Of a DNA stretch of 6,318 nt, positions 1 through 5,899 are shown in pieces. Position 1 is the first letter of the stretch; every line of letters begins with the position of its first letter. The DNA is from Piscirickettsiaceae bacterium (lineage in GTDB: Bacteria; Pseudomonadota; Gammaproteobacteria; Methylococcales; Cycloclasticaceae): positions 1-6,318 of the forward strand of contig NVSW01000029.1 of NCBI GenBank assembly GCA_002401365.1. Reading direction: 5' to 3'. Under the pieces are notes generated by a model, which was given only the letters and a program-made list of their open reading frames with translations, was not told where the DNA came from and searched no databases. Position numbers and translations under genes: made by a program.

Positions 1-498
1 GGCGCCATGATCTGACGTGTTACCCACAATGCCGCCCCAAGCAGGTGCCGCGCAATCAATCCAAAGTTTGTAGCCTTTTTCTTGAATGTAATTGTATAAG
101 TCGTAATAGCTCACGCCCGGTTCGACAATCGCGTAGCCGTGTTTTTCATTCACCTCAATAATGCGGTTCATGCGTTTTAAATCCAGCACAATGTAGCCGG
201 GCTTACGTGGTGCTGCGCCGCCGTAGGCAAAGTTTTTGCCAGTAGAAATGGTCCAAACAGGAATTTTATATTGGTTAACGACGGCAAGAATTTGTTGAAT
301 CTCTTCGAGCGTTTTGGGTGCTACTGCGGCGGACGGTGCAAAGTCCTCGTCTCTGGTTGTGTTGTACGGGTCACGGTAGCTGCGTAGCTCTTTTATATCG
401 TCAGTAAAAACAAATTCATCACCGATAATTCTTATGATGTCTGCGATAGCGCCATTAAATTGTTCAAGGCTAATGCCTGGTGGAAGTGGTTTATTCAT
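1..498 (-). CDS. pchF: 4-cresol dehydrogenase / eugenol hydroxylase-type FAD flavoprotein, N-terminal 166 residues (partial)
   Basis: This is the N-terminal third of a VAO-family flavoprotein that oxidises the 4-alkyl side chain of a phenol (p-cresol, 4-ethylphenol or eugenol types) and normally passes electrons to a cytochrome c partner. Seen: a PP-type FAD-binding fold with AAVAPKTLEEIQQIL (58-71), WTISTGKNFAYGGAAP (82-97), VEPGVSYYDLY (125-135) and GNTSDHG (159-165), all closely matching the PchF N-terminus as I remember it. About 350 residues are missing beyond the left edge, including the covalent-FAD tyrosine and the catalytic residues, so substrate cannot be decided; the symbol denotes the family. 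The ATG lies 5 nt after the stop of the upstream Tat-signal gene and has no clear Shine-Dalgarno, which suggests translational coupling. No signal peptide is visible. The cytochrome subunit is not in the window. Confidence 0.85.
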   Translation of the reverse strand, partial: MNKPLPPGISLEQFNGAIADIIRIIGDEFVFTDDIKELRSYRDPYNTTRDEDFAPSAAVAPKTLEEIQQILAVVNQYKIPVWTISTGKNFAYGGAAPRKPGYIVLDLKRMNRIIEVNEKHGYAIVEPGVSYYDLYNYIQEKGYKLWIDCAAPAWGGIVGNTSDHGA

Positions 499-503
499 CT
501 GTT

Positions 504-1088
504 TTAACGAGTAGCTGGATTAGATGGAACAAAAAGCCAAGAGACGAGCACCTGATTGTCTGTTGCTGACTGTGTTGAGCTTAAGGCGGTGTTGCTTGCA
601 GGTTGTTGACTGTTTAATACGGCCAAATTATCGGCTAACCAAACAGGCCATTTTTTTTTGGCGTTGGCAAGAGCGTCTGCTAATAAAGGTGCTTTATCTG
701 TACTGCTAGATACCCGATGCGTTAACTGCGTTGACGCACTGGTATGGGTGGCAGAATAGGCGGTGATATATCGGTGTTGAGCAGCCAGTTGTTGCAAAAC
801 GAAAAAATCTGAATCACGCGTTATGCCGCTAACCCAGCCATTCACATGGTCGCTGCAAAATGTGTTGAAGGTATCAAAGTGCTGGCCAATATCAAGGCCA
901 ACGACTGATGCCTGCTCGCTGAATTGTTCAGCAAACAGCGCTGAATCAGGTGATGTCTCATCAGCAAAAATTAGCACAGGTTGTTGGTCTTGGCTTATAT
1001 GCGTTATTGATAGCGCGAGTGATGCAGGTGCTAATAACGCCGCATTTGCAGCAAGGGTGGTTTTCAGAAAAGTTCGTCTGCTAAGCAC
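504..1088 (-). CDS. Small twin-arginine-signal exported protein, PchX-position protein of unknown function
   Basis: A 194-residue protein starting with a clear Tat signal: SRRTFLK at 3-9, an Ala/Leu-rich h-region to about residue 24, and a plausible cleavage after ALA-like PASLA (25). The mature part has a single Cys (78), no recognisable cofactor motif, no transmembrane helix and a Ser/Thr/Gln-rich C-terminus. The start is GTG, chosen because it places SRRTFLK at the very N-terminus and has a good AGGAG 5 nt upstream (1094-1098). It lies 48 nt after the ubiX-like stop and 5 nt before the flavoprotein start, so it is probably cotranscribed with both. Known context: pchX, of unknown function, sits directly upstream of pchF in the Pseudomonas pchACXF cluster. 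Position matches, but I cannot confirm homology. Inferred role: an exported accessory factor for the flavoprotein. Confidence 0.8.
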   Translation of the reverse strand: MLSRRTFLKTTLAANAALLAPASLALSITHISQDQQPVLIFADETSPDSALFAEQFSEQASVVGLDIGQHFDTFNTFCSDHVNGWVSGITRDSDFFVLQQLAAQHRYITAYSATHTSASTQLTHRVSSSTDKAPLLADALANAKKKWPVWLADNLAVLNSQQPASNTALSSTQSATDNQVLVSWLFVPSNPATR

Positions 1089-1093
1089 AGTGT

Positions 1094-1098
1094 CTCCT
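1094..1098 (-). promoter_or_regulatory. Ribosome binding site that fixes the GTG start of the Tat-signal gene
   Basis: On the minus strand AGGAG is followed by 5 nt and GTG. It is the strongest Shine-Dalgarno in the operon and supports GTG over any internal ATG. Confidence 0.65.
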
Positions 1099-1136
1099 AA
1101 TAAATATGTTGTTCTGTAGGGCAGGTGCCCTGTTTA

Positions 1137-1709
1137 TTATTTAATGCCTTGCCAGCGTTTAACGCAATCGATGTTGCTAATATCCAAGGTGTCTAATACG
1201 CGCCCAACGGTGTGGTTAACGATATCGTCGATGGACGTGGGGCGGGTATAAAATGCCGGCACCGGTGGCGCAATAATGGCGCCCATTTCAGATAAGGTCG
1301 TCATGTTTCGTAAATGCACGAGGTTGAACGGTGTTTCTCGAACCATTAAAATAAGCTTACGGCGCTCTTTTAGAATGACATCGGCAGCTCGTGAGACTAA
1401 GTTATCAGCAATGCCGTTGGCGATACAGCCCAGTGTTTTCATTGAACACGGCGCAATCACCATGCCGTGGGTAATAAACGAACCGCTGGATAAGGTTGCG
1501 CCAATGTCTTTTGGGCTATGAACAACGTCGGCCAGAGCCGCAATGGCCTGTTTGTCCATGCCCAATTCATATTGCGCGGTTAGCGCACCGGCGTTTGATA
1601 ACACTAAGTGTGTCTCAACGTCATCGACCGTTTGCAGAATCTCCAATAAACGAGTACCGTAAATAGCCCCCGTGGCCCCCGTGATGGCGATAATGATTTT
1701 CTTTTTCAT
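1137..1709 (-). CDS. ubiX: UbiX/Pad1-family flavin prenyltransferase
   Basis: This enzyme joins a dimethylallyl group to FMN to make prenylated FMN, the cofactor of UbiD-type (de)carboxylases. It is a cytosolic flavoprotein-like fold of 190 residues, close to the 189 of E. coli UbiX. Seen: the FMN loop ITGATGAIYG (9-18), SSGSF (74-78), the PCSMKTL segment (87-93), KERRK (114-118), RETPF (124-128) and PPVPAFYTRP (148-157). Aligned by spacing to Pseudomonas UbiX as I recall it, the catalytic K, R, E, Y and R fall at K114, R124, E125, Y154 and R170; the usual Ser of GASG is Thr13, as in yeast Pad1. The ATG at 1709 is chosen because family homology starts there. A TTG 57 nt further upstream would add 19 unrelated residues including HHH. 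First gene of the minus operon. It could be the housekeeping ubiquinone enzyme or a catabolic paralogue; the operon context favours the latter. Confidence 0.9.
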   Translation of the reverse strand: MKKKIIIAITGATGAIYGTRLLEILQTVDDVETHLVLSNAGALTAQYELGMDKQAIAALADVVHSPKDIGATLSSGSFITHGMVIAPCSMKTLGCIANGIADNLVSRAADVILKERRKLILMVRETPFNLVHLRNMTTLSEMGAIIAPPVPAFYTRPTSIDDIVNHTVGRVLDTLDISNIDCVKRWQGIK

Positions 1710-1783
1710 GCAATGATGGTGGTTGGAGTTAATCTGAAGGTTATAGTTAAACATTAAACCCGTCAATATAAAGTGAGACCAAT
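1710..1783. promoter_or_regulatory. Divergent promoter region between the ubiX-like operon and the 72-codon gene
   Basis: These 74 bp must carry, or lie just downstream of, the start signals of both divergent genes. It is AT-rich, with GTTAA-type repeats around 1728 and 1746 and a TTAAAC/TTAAAC direct repeat (about 1747-1759). On the minus strand TTGACG (1766-1761) is followed after 15 nt by TATAAC, a possible but short-spaced sigma-70 promoter for ubiX. I found no -24/-12 (GG-N10-GC) sigma-54 motif, although the regulator next door is a sigma-54 activator. Confidence 0.35.
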
Positions 1784-2002
1784 ATGACTGAACGCACAGT
1801 TTCTTTAGCAGAAAAAAAATCCATCATCATCGATTTTCTTCAACGCTGTAATCATTACAGCGATAAAATGCTGGAAAAATACCAAAGCCCGTTAACGCAA
1901 GAGGCGCCACAGAAGGTTCATGACTGGACTATATATAAAGAATTTAATGAATATGCAATCAATGAGTTAAATAGTGACGATTTAGATGATTGGTTCAAGT
2001 GA
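1784..2002 (+). CDS. Small acidic protein of unknown function (72 aa)
   Basis: I do not recognise this protein. It has 72 residues with about 14 Asp/Glu against 9 Lys/Arg, no signal peptide, no membrane segment, one Cys (22), and an acidic end, NSDDLDDWF. Residues about 5-35 look able to form an amphipathic helix. The ATG is preceded at 6 nt by GTGAG, a modest ribosome site. It is divergent from the ubiX-like operon and lies 94 nt upstream of the sigma-54 activator on the same strand, so it may be cotranscribed with that regulator. In favour of being real: it fills the gap between two genes without overlap, has a ribosome site and has protein-like composition. Against: it is short and unmatched. 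A small accessory or regulatory partner of the phenol pathway is possible, but nothing in the sequence shows this. Confidence 0.6.
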   Translation: MTERTVSLAEKKSIIIDFLQRCNHYSDKMLEKYQSPLTQEAPQKVHDWTIYKEFNEYAINELNSDDLDDWFK

Positions 2003-2009
2003 TTTTACT

Positions 2010-2071
2010 AAATGATAAAAATCAAAGAAAGTTAATGAAATGATAAAATTTATGGTTTAGTCTTACCATAA
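2010..2071 (+). repeat. Direct and inverted repeats upstream of the sigma-54 activator
   Basis: AAATGATAAAA occurs twice, at 2010-2020 and 2038-2048 (28-bp offset). It is followed by an inverted repeat, TTATGGT (2050-2056) and ACCATAA (2065-2071), with an 8-nt centre. The set ends 25 bp before the regulator ATG. The inverted repeat has no T-tract, so an operator or promoter role is more likely than a terminator. In such AT-rich DNA the direct repeat could be chance. Confidence 0.4.
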
Positions 2072-2096
2072 CGTTTTAATTTGGTTGACGTGATTA

Positions 2097-3785
2097 ATGG
2101 TGAAGAAAACAGACTTTAACTACCCTTCAAGCGATGATTTAAAAAGTCATCTTCGTTTTTCGCCCGAGACGGGACATATCTGGTTAGGCGAGCAGCGCAT
2201 GCTACTGATACACAGCGAAGCGATGGGTTCTATGCGGCGCGAGTTGATCGAAACGATGGGCATGGAACGAGCAAAAGGTATTATTATGCGCACCGGGTAT
2301 CAGTCCGGTGTTGAAGATGCAAAACTCGCTAGGCAATTACGCCCCGATGCCAGCGAAATAGATCAATTCTTAGTCGGCCCACAACTGCACCAACTAGAAG
2401 GTATTGTTCGTGTAACACCTATTAAATTCGAGCTTAATTCTAAAAAGAAGCAGTTCTATATGGAGTTACGCTGGGAAAACTCTTATGAAAGCGAAGTGCA
2501 CCAAAAGGCATTTGGCGTATCTGATGACCCTGTTTGTTGGATGGAGGTAGGCTATGCCTCAGGTTATAGTTCGGAGTTTACAGGGCAGGCGATTATATTT
2601 TCTGAGCAGGCTTGTCGTGCCTGTGGCAACGATAGTTGTTTGATTATTGGTAAGCCAGCTGCTGATTGGCAAAATATTGAAGAACTCACGCAGTACTACC
2701 AAGCGGATAGTGTTGTTGATCAAATGCTTGATTTACGAGATGAAGTGGTGAGCCTTAGGTCATCGCTAATGGAGCAAGAAAAACAAGACAGTCATATTAT
2801 AGGCGTGTCTAAACCCTTTAAAGATGCGTTTGGCTTATTAGAAAAAGCAACGCAGGGCCCCGTAACGGTTCTTTTGCTCGGTGAGACAGGCGTAGGAAAA
2901 GAGCTGTTTGCGCGCTCTTTGCACCGTAAAAGTTGTAGAAACGAAAACCCATTTATAGCTGTTAATTGTGCGGCTATACCAGATGATTTATTGGAGGCCG
3001 AGTTGTTTGGCGTGGATAAAGGTGCTTATACAGGCGCTCATCAATCACGAGAGGGCCGTTTCGAGCGAGCTAATGGAGGTACTCTTTTCTTGGATGAAAT
3101 TGGTGATCTTTCTTATTCTGCGCAAGCAAAATTATTACGTGTGCTACAAGAAGGTGAAATTGAGCGAGTGGGGGGCGTAAAAGTAATAAAGGTTGATGTG
3201 CGTGTGGTGGCGGCTACGCACGCCGATTTGCTTGAAAAAATTGATAAAGGTGAGTTTAGACGTGACTTGTTTTATCGGCTTAATGTCTACCCAATCAGTG
3301 TCCCTCCGTTAAGAGATCGGCAATGTGATATTGCCTTGTTAGCAAATAGTTTTATTGATCAATATAAAATAAAGTACCACAAAGAAGTCAAAGGTATTAC
3401 GCACCACGCTATGGCGCAGTTGGAAGCGTATCAATGGCCGGGCAATATTCGTGAACTTGAGAATATTATCGAAAGAGGCGTTTTGCTTTGTGATAATGGT
3501 AGCAAAATAGAATTGCAGCATTTGTTTGCGATGATGGATGTGGAACAAGCGACGGAGTCAGTGGTTGATGAAAGTGGCCAACTAAAAACGGTAAACAATG
3601 GCGTATACAATCAGTTTGTAGAAATGTTTTTTGAAGCCCAGAACAATTTGTTTGAAATTGAAAAAACGATTTTGCAAGAATCGGTCAATCGTGCCCGCGG
3701 TAACTTATCAAGTGCTGCGCGCTCAGTAGGCATGACGCGCCCACAACTAGCATATCGTTTGGGTAAAATAGAAAAAGAAAGCTAG
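2097..3785 (+). CDS. XylR/DmpR/MopR-family sigma-54-dependent activator of phenol/aromatic catabolism
   Basis: A 562-residue cytoplasmic activator, the usual DmpR length. Domains: XylR_N/V4R sensor (about 15-190), coiled linker (about 205-230), AAA+ domain (about 235-460), Fis-type HTH (about 530-558). The sensor has H98 (GPQLH) and W126 (RWENS), matching by spacing the phenol-contacting His106 and Trp134 of MopR. C147, E170, C173 and C181 match its zinc site. The AAA+ domain has Walker A GETGVGKE (262-269), GAYTGA (309-314, Phe changed to Tyr in the GAFTGA sigma-54 loop), Walker B FLDE (331-334), arginine-finger region FRRDLFYRL (387-395) and sensor II WPGNIRELEN (447-456). The HTH includes SSAARSVGMTRPQLAYRL. 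The ATG lacks a Shine-Dalgarno, but a stop two codons upstream excludes a longer form. Likely effector: a phenol. Likely target: the PchF-type pathway, though no sigma-54 promoter is visible here. Confidence 0.93.
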   Translation: MVKKTDFNYPSSDDLKSHLRFSPETGHIWLGEQRMLLIHSEAMGSMRRELIETMGMERAKGIIMRTGYQSGVEDAKLARQLRPDASEIDQFLVGPQLHQLEGIVRVTPIKFELNSKKKQFYMELRWENSYESEVHQKAFGVSDDPVCWMEVGYASGYSSEFTGQAIIFSEQACRACGNDSCLIIGKPAADWQNIEELTQYYQADSVVDQMLDLRDEVVSLRSSLMEQEKQDSHIIGVSKPFKDAFGLLEKATQGPVTVLLLGETGVGKELFARSLHRKSCRNENPFIAVNCAAIPDDLLEAELFGVDKGAYTGAHQSREGRFERANGGTLFLDEIGDLSYSAQAKLLRVLQEGEIERVGGVKVIKVDVRVVAATHADLLEKIDKGEFRRDLFYRLNVYPISVPPLRDRQCDIALLANSFIDQYKIKYHKEVKGITHHAMAQLEAYQWPGNIRELENIIERGVLLCDNGSKIELQHLFAMMDVEQATESVVDESGQLKTVNNGVYNQFVEMFFEAQNNLFEIEKTILQESVNRARGNLSSAARSVGMTRPQLAYRLGKIEKES

Positions 3786-3817
3786 CTGTTGTAACCGGCT
3801 AATGGTTAAATGGTTGC

Positions 3818-4819
3818 CTATTGTGCATCACGGTACTGTCGCGGGCTGATGCCAAACCAACGTTTAAAGCTACGCCGGAAATTTGCGGGGTCTTGATAAC
3901 CAAAAATCACCGATAAGGCATTAATAGATACGCTGCTGCGACGAAGATAATTCGCAGACTGAAATGCATACACTTCATCCTTAATGGTTTGGAATGAGGT
4001 GTTTTGTTTTTTAAGTTGGCGTATTAACGTTCGGGAAGATATATTCATTGCTTGGGCTACGTATTTCAAGGTTAGGGTATGACCTAAGTGGTTGGAAATA
4101 TAATCATACACATCGGTATATATATTCGTATTGCGTTGTAGTTGATGTGCCGACTCTTGGCACTGTTCTAGTGCTAATTCGAACATTTGCTTGTCAGCAC
4201 TTGGGTTGATAGTATCTTTTAATGCGATTGGCAAACGAATTTCAAGGTAATGTGCATCAAAATAAACGGGGCAATGAAAGAACTTAGCATAGCTCTTGGC
4301 ATAATTTGGTGCCGAGCTATTGATATATAGTTCACCTTCGCTCATTGCCCTGCCTAAAATGAACTCGATGACATGTTGCAACAGCATCAACATAGCCTCA
4401 ACAAATATCATATGCGCTCCCTTAAGGTTTTTGGTGAGGGTGAGTCGAATGATGTATTGGTCACCGAAACTCATGGGTTTGTATAAGACAAAAGGGGTGC
4501 GAATATGGCTATAACGCTGAAAAATATTAATGGCATCTGCCAATGTGGGACTGTTGATTGCGGCCCAACCAACAGAACCGTGTGTTGACGGGTGAAGTAA
4601 AGAGCCTAGCAATAAGCCAATGGCAGGGTTTTTGGTTATTTTTCTGGTGTTTAATATAGCGGTTACAAACTGATCTAACGATACCGTGTCGCTTTCTTGC
4701 AATTGCTCAACAGATAGTCCTGTTCCGCGTAAAATGTCAGCGGCTGAAATATCTTCGTTAGCCAGTGCTCGAATAGCCATTTGGATATAGTTAACGGGTA
4801 ATGTTTTTGGCAACGACAT
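3818..4819 (-). CDS. AraC-family regulator, OruR/arabinose-binding-like N-terminal type
   Basis: A 333-residue DNA-binding regulator. The N-terminal two thirds resemble the 'arabinose-binding domain of AraC' (OruR/ArgR-type) sensor, including the typical HGSVGWAAINSPTL segment. The C-terminus holds two HTH motifs: the first around TLKYVAQAMNISSRTLIRQL, the second around SVSINALSVIFGYQDPANFRR, ending in the classic FKRWFGISPRQYR. An ATG 24 nt upstream (4843) would give 341 residues but has no ribosome site. The ATG at 4819 has AGGTG 10 nt upstream, and family homology begins just after it. It is convergent with the sigma-54 activator; only 32 bp separate the stops, with no convincing terminator. 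A phased palindrome 35 bp upstream suggests autoregulation. The ligand is unknown. A link to the phenol genes rests only on proximity. Confidence 0.88.
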   Translation of the reverse strand: MSLPKTLPVNYIQMAIRALANEDISAADILRGTGLSVEQLQESDTVSLDQFVTAILNTRKITKNPAIGLLLGSLLHPSTHGSVGWAAINSPTLADAINIFQRYSHIRTPFVLYKPMSFGDQYIIRLTLTKNLKGAHMIFVEAMLMLLQHVIEFILGRAMSEGELYINSSAPNYAKSYAKFFHCPVYFDAHYLEIRLPIALKDTINPSADKQMFELALEQCQESAHQLQRNTNIYTDVYDYISNHLGHTLTLKYVAQAMNISSRTLIRQLKKQNTSFQTIKDEVYAFQSANYLRRSSVSINALSVIFGYQDPANFRRSFKRWFGISPRQYRDAQ

Positions 4820-4829
4820 TTTTTTTAGG

Positions 4830-4834
4830 CACCT
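4830..4834 (-). promoter_or_regulatory. Candidate ribosome binding site favouring the shorter AraC start
   Basis: AGGTG on the minus strand, 10 nt before the ATG at 4819. The alternative ATG at 4843 has nothing comparable. Spacing is a little long, so the choice is not final. Confidence 0.4.
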
Positions 4835-4853
4835 GGCAGACATCGACGCTTGT

Positions 4854-4895
4854 AAGTGTCACTTATTGACACTATCCTGTCAAATAATGACACTT
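4854..4895. promoter_or_regulatory. 42-bp imperfect palindrome with four phased TGTCA/TGACA boxes (putative AraC operator)
   Basis: The arms 4854-4871 and 4878-4895 match at 15 of 18 positions around a 6-nt centre. Boxes: TGTCA at 4857, TGACA at 4867, TGTCA at 4878, TGACA at 4888. The start-to-start steps are 10, 11 and 10 bp, one helical turn each. TTGACA occurs on both strands at the centre and could act as a -35 element, but no good -10 follows at 17 bp on either strand. Its position 35 bp upstream of the AraC start fits an autoregulatory operator. Confidence 0.6.
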
Positions 4896-4921
4896 CATGT
4901 CTTGTTGGGAAGCTGTTTAAA

Positions 4922-5111
4922 TAGTATTGATAAAATGAGATTTTTGCACGAGAGTCAGTTTTCGTGAGAGCACCAACAGTAGGCGCTTTAGGCGAGGCAA
5001 AAAGAGGCGAAAAAGCGCAGTTTACAAGTGTAAATGAGCATTTTGAGCCTATTTTTAACGCTGTTATCGCGGAAAGTGGACTCGTGCAAAGGTCTCGGAT
5101 TATCAATATTG
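4922..5111. mobile_element. MITE-like element with long imperfect terminal inverted repeats
   Basis: The ends pair over about 30 bp: 4922-4952 with 5081-5111. TTTGCACGAG (4943-4952) is an exact inverse of CTCGTGCAAA (5081-5090). GAGA/TCTC and TATTGATAA/TTATCAATA extend it outward. Only two positions (4934, 4935) are true mismatches; the other five non-identical pairs are G-T wobbles. Inside are GCGCTTT/AAAGCGC (4983-4989, 5012-5018) and TTTACA/TGTAAA (5021-5026, 5029-5034). There is no transposase. The reading frames crossing it are not credible proteins. The interior and ends resemble, from memory, dispersed intergenic repeats of marine gammaproteobacteria. No clear target-site duplication was identified. 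An IS remnant or a structured RNA gene are alternatives. Confidence 0.6.
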
Positions 5112-5118
5112 ATGCAAT

Positions 5119-5150
5119 AAAAAAGCTCCAGTACTACTCAGTACTGGAGC
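5119..5150 (-). terminator. Rho-independent terminator downstream of the tRNA-Leu(CAA) relic
   Basis: On the minus strand an 11-bp perfect stem (GCTCCAGTACT with its inverse, 5125-5135 and 5140-5150) with a 4-nt loop is followed by six T (5124-5119). The plus strand has no T-tract, so it acts in one direction. Its placement fits the native terminator of the decayed tRNA gene, or the end of the EF-hand transcript. Confidence 0.85.
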
Positions 5151-5165
5151 CTTAATGTAAAACAC

Positions 5166-5226
5166 TAGGTCCGGAGCCGAACATTTGAACGTGTTTTAGC
5201 AGGATTTTGAATCCTGTGTACTAGTC
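5166..5226 (-). pseudogene. Decayed tRNA-Leu (CAA) relic
   Basis: On the minus strand the anticodon arm is perfect: CAGGA, loop TTCAAAA, TCCTG (5200-5216), with anticodon CAA (5207-5209). A degraded T-arm-like stretch follows (TTCAAAT without a matching 5' stem), then an acceptor-like CTCCGGACC. CCA is not intact (CTAG). The D-arm side is only loosely similar (TAGTACACAGG), and no 5' acceptor strand complementary to TCCGGAC is found upstream, where the EF-hand gene ends instead. Limits are approximate. It resembles tRNA-Leu(CAA) genes closely enough to call a remnant but cannot fold as a working tRNA. Confidence 0.6.
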
Positions 5227-5234
5227 TCTAACGA

Positions 5235-5501
5235 CTAAGAATTACTGATAGAGAAAGATTTAACGAATTCAGCCTTGCTGATTTTGTCGTCTTGGTCTGT
5301 ATCTATGGCATTCCAGCTATCTGCTACTGTGACGGAAGCATCGCCTTCCTGTCTGTTTAAAAAGCCATCTCCGTCAACGTCTAATGTTTTCCATAATGCT
5401 TCAACGTCTGAGCTTCCAGTAACTGTTTCTGTCATTAGTTGGCCAGCCAATGCTGCTGATGAAAGTAATGCCATTAATGATGCAATAAGTACTTTGTTCA
5501 T
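5235..5501 (-). CDS. Small exported EF-hand (calcium-binding-like) protein
   Basis: An 88-residue protein with a Sec signal peptide (MNKV, hydrophobic 4-18, cleavage likely after SAALA at 19), so the mature protein of about 69 residues is periplasmic or secreted. Two EF-hand loops are visible. The first, DVDGDGFLNRQE (41-52), is canonical. The second, DTDQDDKISKAE (67-78), keeps Asp at 1, 3 and 5 and Glu at 12 but has Asp instead of the usual Gly at position 6. The ATG has AAGGAA 5 nt upstream (5507-5512). The stop abuts the tRNA-Leu(CAA) relic. It stands alone, bracketed by two tRNA-Leu remnants on the same strand. Calcium binding is predicted from the loops; the physiological role is unknown and unrelated to the phenol genes as far as can be seen. 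Confidence 0.85.
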   Translation of the reverse strand: MNKVLIASLMALLSSAALAGQLMTETVTGSSDVEALWKTLDVDGDGFLNRQEGDASVTVADSWNAIDTDQDDKISKAEFVKSFSISNS

Positions 5502-5513
5502 AATATTTCCTTA

Positions 5514-5856
5514 ATTTAATTAAAATGTGTTGAATTTAATCAACAATCAATACATAGCAAACGGTAGGCCAACTTTTTAAATAATTTTTAACTGTTTGTT
5601 TTCTTTAATGAATAATTAAAAAAATTAAATTATTTGAATAAATTTATAGTAAAGAACCATAATAATGTCTCCACTGCCCGACAGTTAAATAATAAGTTGT
5701 TAGGGTTAAATGTAAAAACCAATGTCTTTGCGTTGATGATTTATTTGGTAAATTATTGATAACACAAACTATTTTTGAATAATACGCAAGGCTGAAATAG
5801 GTGTGTTAACTGTCGCTAGACAACGACAATGCAGATTATGGAAAGCTTTAGGCAAT
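5514..5856. other. AT-rich intergenic stretch without genes
   Basis: No convincing reading frame on either strand. Very AT-rich from 5514 to about 5660. Small symmetries: TTTAATTAAA (5515-5524), GTTGA/TCAAC (5529-5544), ACTG/CAGT around 5681-5695 and TGTCG/CGACA around 5810-5828. It presumably holds the promoter of the EF-hand gene, but I could not pick out reliable -35/-10 boxes. Confidence 0.5.
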
Positions 5857-5889
5857 AAAAAAGACCTAGCCCGAAACGAACTAAGTCTT
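5857..5889 (-). terminator. Rho-independent terminator of the tRNA-Leu(UAA) gene
   Basis: Minus-strand RNA pairs CGAACTAAGTC (5877-5887, read in reverse complement) with GACCTAGCCCG (5863-5873): 11 bp including four G-U pairs, a 3-nt loop, two further A-U pairs, then six T (5862-5857). The wobble pairs form only in minus-strand RNA, so direction is clear. It lies 10 nt after the CCA end of the tRNA fragment. Confidence 0.8.
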
Positions 5890-5899
5890 TGTTATTCAA

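Noticed and set aside
1710..1766. TTG-initiated N-terminal extension of the UbiX-like protein
   Set aside because: The extra 19 residues (with HHH) have no family counterpart. The ATG at 1709 gives the usual length, and the stretch lies in the divergent promoter gap.
1892..1911. TGGCGC-CTC-TTGCG on the minus strand as a sigma-54 promoter
   Set aside because: The GG-to-GC spacing is two bases short of the strict -24/-12 distance, and it lies inside the 72-codon gene.
3353..3364. Perfect palindrome TATTGATCAATA resembling a XylR/DmpR upstream activating half site
   Set aside because: It lies deep inside the activator's AAA+ coding region with no nearby promoter; most likely coding coincidence.
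3792..3808. TAACC/GGTTA dyad between the convergent regulator genes
   Set aside because: Only 5-bp arms and no T-tract on either strand; not enough for a terminator.
4964..5155. 63-codon plus frame and the 93-codon minus frame across the same repeat
   Set aside because: Both run through the inverted-repeat element and its hairpins and show no protein family. They were treated as shadows of the repeat.
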